A stretch of 64,000 nucleotides of DNA from positions 372,001 through 436,000 of the forward strand of contig NZ_AUFF01000003.1 in the NCBI RefSeq assembly GCF_000426365.1, in the 5' to 3' direction. Source of the DNA: Arenimonas composti TR7-09 = DSM 18010. GTDB lineage: Bacteria > Pseudomonadota > Gammaproteobacteria > Xanthomonadales > Xanthomonadaceae. Below the pieces are notes generated by a model. It made no database searches and was not told where the DNA came from. It was given only the letters and a program-made list of their open reading frames with translations. This document shows positions 62,140-64,000 of the stretch, piece by piece. Every line of letters starts with the position of its first letter. The stretch's first letter is position 1. The translations under genes and the position numbers were made by a program.

Positions 62140-63101
62140 GCGGCGCGCAGGCTGGCTTCGCCGGCGTGGAAGCGCCGGACGGTCCCGTCGGCGCCGCGCA
62201 GGCACAGCGCGCCGTCGGCGGCGATGCCCTCGGCGATGCCCTCGTGCACGCGCTCGCCCTCGATCAGGCGCACCGGCCGCTGCGCCAGCAGGTCGTGCCG
62301 CTGCCAGGCCGGCAGGAACGGCGCCAGGCCCTCGGCCTCGAAACGCGGCAGCAGCACCAGCAGCGCATCGAGCAGCGCGGCGGCGACTTGCGGCCGCGTC
62401 GGCGCGCTGTCGCCGGCGAGGGTGGCGACGTCGATCCACGGCTGGTCGATCGCCGCATCGGCCGGCATCGCCACGTTCAGGCCGAGGCCGATCACCACCC
62501 GCATCGGCCCGCCGGCGTCGCCACCGACCTCGACCAGGATGCCGCCGAGCTTGCGCCCACGCGCGAGCAGGTCGTTGGGCCATTTGAGTCCGGCCTCGCC
62601 GATGCCGAGCGCGTGCAGTGCCTCGCAGGTGGCGACGCCGACCGCCAGGCTCAGGCCCTGCAGCGCGGCGATGCCGCCCTCGAAGCGGCGCGACAGGCTC
62701 AGGTAGAGGTTGGCGGCGAGCGGTGACTGCCATTCGCGGCCACGGCGGCCACGGCCGGCCGTCTGCCGCTCGGCGAACCAGGCGCGCGTGCCCTGCGCCG
62801 GCGCCGGTTCGCGCAGCGCGAGCGCATTGGTCGAATCGGTCTCGAACAGCACCTCGAGCCCGGCGAGTTCCGTGCGCGCCGCCGGTGACAGCGCCGCGGC
62901 GAGCGCGTCGGCATCGAGCAGCTGCAGCGGCCGCGCCAGCCGGTACCCGCTGCCCGCCGCCGCGGCGATGTCGACGCCGGCGGCGCGCAGGCTTTCGATG
63001 CGCTTCCACACCGCGGCGCGGCTGATGCCGAGTTCGCGGGCCAGCGCCGCGCCCGAGGCCGGGCCGGCGCACAGGCGGGCGAGCAGGGCGCGGTCGCTCA
63101 C
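62136..63101 (-). CDS. birA: Bifunctional biotin ligase / biotin operon repressor
   Basis: Attaches biotin to acetyl-CoA carboxylase and can repress biotin synthesis genes. The 321-residue product has an N-terminal winged helix (about 1-62, GAALARELGISRAAVWKRIESL), the catalytic domain with TDSTNALAL, the biotin loop AGRGRRGREW near 113-122 and KWPNDLLARGRKLGGILVE near 168-186, and a C-terminal SH3-like domain. Presence of the helix-turn-helix indicates the regulatory class. The GTG start at 63101 overlaps the plsY stop by GTGA. Confidence 0.94.
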   Translation of the reverse strand: MSDRALLARLCAGPASGAALARELGISRAAVWKRIESLRAAGVDIAAAAGSGYRLARPLQLLDADALAAALSPAARTELAGLEVLFETDSTNALALREPAPAQGTRAWFAERQTAGRGRRGREWQSPLAANLYLSLSRRFEGGIAALQGLSLAVGVATCEALHALGIGEAGLKWPNDLLARGRKLGGILVEVGGDAGGPMRVVIGLGLNVAMPADAAIDQPWIDVATLAGDSAPTRPQVAAALLDALLVLLPRFEAEGLAPFLPAWQRHDLLAQRPVRLIEGERVHEGIAEGIAADGALCLRGADGTVRRFHAGEASLRAA

Positions 63102-63715
63102 GCGGCGCCCCGCCGGCGCGCGAACAGGCGCACGCGCTCGAAGCGGCTCTCGGTACCGGCGCGCAGCCGCGCGACATTGCTGCGATGGGTGTACAGAATG
63201 AACAGCGCCGCGAAGGCCGCGAACACCAGGCGTTCCGCCGGGGCGCCCTCGATCAGCGCGAACGGCAGCAGCGCGAAGGCCGCGAGGATCGTCGCCAGCC
63301 CGACGTAGCCACCGATCACCAGGACGACGAGCCAGGTGCCGAGCATCACCGCGACCGCCCACGGCCAGGCCAGCAGCAGCGCGCCGAGCAGGGTCGCCGC
63401 GCCCTTGCCGCCGCGGAAGCCGTGGAAGACCGGCCACACGTGCCCGAGCACCGCGGCCGCCGCCGCCGCATAGGGCAACCAGCTCACACCAGCGCCGAAG
63501 CGGAGCGCCAGCCACACCGCCAGCACGCCCTTGCCGACATCGACGACGACGGTGCCGAGCGCGAACTTCCAGCCCTGCGTGCGCAGCGCATTGGTGCCGC
63601 CGGCATTGCCGCTGCCCTGCCGACGGATGTCGATCCCGCGCAGCCGCCCGAGCAGCAGGCTGCCGGAGAGCGAGCCGAGGGCGTAGGCGGTGGCGAGGAG
63701 GGCGAGGACGAGCAT
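63098..63715 (-). CDS. plsY: Acyl-phosphate:glycerol-3-phosphate acyltransferase
   Basis: Inner-membrane enzyme making lysophosphatidic acid from acyl phosphate, first step of phospholipid synthesis. The 205-residue product has about seven hydrophobic segments and the three PlsY motifs: GSLSGSLLLGR, the GSGNAGGTNALR loop, HVWPVFHGFRGGKGAATLLG, and the C-terminal THRSNVARLRAG. The ATG at 63715 lies six bases after a TAGAAT box, so the transcript may be leaderless. First gene of a four-gene overlapping operon. Confidence 0.95.
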   Translation of the reverse strand: MLVLALLATAYALGSLSGSLLLGRLRGIDIRRQGSGNAGGTNALRTQGWKFALGTVVVDVGKGVLAVWLALRFGAGVSWLPYAAAAAAVLGHVWPVFHGFRGGKGAATLLGALLLAWPWAVAVMLGTWLVVLVIGGYVGLATILAAFALLPFALIEGAPAERLVFAAFAALFILYTHRSNVARLRAGTESRFERVRLFARRRGAA

Positions 63716-63721
63716 CCCGTG

Positions 63722-63727
63722 ATTCTA
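63722..63727 (-). promoter_or_regulatory. Putative -10 box of the plsY operon (TAGAAT)
   Basis: GCCTAGAATCACGGG then ATG on the minus strand: six bases between box and start codon. Confidence 0.45.
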
Positions 63728-63738
63728 GGCCATGCCCC

Positions 63739-63839
63739 CTGTAGGAGCGGCTTCAGCCGCGATGCCCTGCAGGAGCGCCTCCAGCCGCGATCGAACGGCA
63801 TTGACGGCAAGAGCATCGCGGCTGAAGCCGCTCCTACAA
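63739..63839. repeat. Group of three REP elements
   Basis: Forward units at 63739-63763 and 63767-63791 (the latter diverged, GCAG head and CCTCCAGCC core) and a reverse unit at 63815-63839. They lie between the plsY operon and the downstream end of the next minus-strand gene. Confidence 0.9.
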
Positions 63840-63856
63840 AGCCCGGTGGCGGTGAG

Positions 63857-64000
63857 TCAGCCCGCCGGCTGCACGGCAACCACCACCGCCCCCGGCCCCG
63901 CATGCGCGCCGACCGCCGAGCCGGTCTCGACCAGCCACGCGTCGCGCACGTCGAGGCGTTCGCGCAGCGCGGCGAGCGTGGCGGCGCCGGCTTCCGGCGC
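63857..64000 (-). CDS. DegV-family protein, C-terminal fragment (cut by window edge)
   Basis: Only the last 47 residues are present: AAL-RERLDVRDAWLVETGSAVGAHAGPGAVVVAVQPAG. The VGAHAGPGAV segment is the typical C-terminal motif of DegV fatty-acid-binding proteins (FakB type), which present fatty acids to a kinase for phospholipid synthesis. This would fit the neighbouring plsY. The rest of the gene lies beyond position 64000. Confidence 0.7.
   Translation of the reverse strand, partial: APEAGAATLAALRERLDVRDAWLVETGSAVGAHAGPGAVVVAVQPAG

Overview
The window is a GC-rich (roughly 70 percent by eye), densely packed bacterial chromosome segment, most likely from a member of Lysobacterales/Xanthomonadales (Gammaproteobacteria). 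Pointers are the fused CysNC, a TrpS with a C-terminal extension, a BirA/Bvg-type CoaX/SPOR block, the tyrosine and tryptophan degradation genes, a type IV pilus PilU, and above all many copies of a short GTAG-headed palindrome that matches the SMAG/REP repeats known from Stenotrophomonas and relatives. The genus cannot be fixed from the sequence alone. No prophage, transposase, integrase or CRISPR array was found.

Layout. 1-8.7 kb: DUF1963 protein, valS, a rimI-holD-pssA block, a DUF4124 protein, proS, an H-NS-family protein and a small conserved protein. 8.8-13.6 kb: a ThrE-type exporter and a four-gene Mce phospholipid-transport operon (STAS-MlaE fusion, MlaF, MlaD, auxiliary lipoprotein). 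13.9-19.8 kb: AlkB, an amidase homologue lacking catalytic residues, ETF-ubiquinone oxidoreductase, an ATP-grasp protein, and a decayed patch holding an alpha/beta-hydrolase remnant. 19.8-26.4 kb: a SLC13 permease-cysD-cysNC sulfate assimilation operon and etfBA. 26.5-37.6 kb: an M48 protease with a DUF898 membrane protein, the two SCOT subunits, a 936-residue coiled-coil protein, reverse transsulfuration (CBS, cystathionine gamma-lyase type), and a DUF4398/OmpA envelope pair. 37.7-49.6 kb: pilU, the complete lower tyrosine degradation pathway (hppD, hmgA, fahA, maiA) with a divergent MarR regulator, two MFS-type transporters, a DUF819 membrane protein and tryptophan dioxygenase. 49.7-64 kb: a large secreted nuclease, 2-oxoacid dehydrogenase E1alpha/E1beta/E2, trpS, an entericidin, arginase, tRNA-Thr(TGT), and a tightly overlapping plsY-birA-coaX-SPOR operon, ending in a truncated DegV-family gene.

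How it works together. Much of the content is central amino acid, sulfur and electron-transfer metabolism: tyrosine, tryptophan and arginine catabolism feed acetoacetate and fumarate; SCOT activates acetoacetate; ETF and ETF-QO pass electrons to quinone. Genes on the same strand are commonly joined by 4-base ATGA or GTGA overlaps. A recurring GGCTAnAMT-like box sits upstream of most operon leaders and at the right distance from the tRNA, and is proposed as the local extended -10 element.

The most unusual signals are the palindromic repeats. They fill six of nine convergent gene junctions, supply the TAG stop codons of three genes, and in two places lie in frame inside essential-looking genes (valS and the E2 gene). 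A perfect 47-base inverted repeat lies between pilU and maiA.
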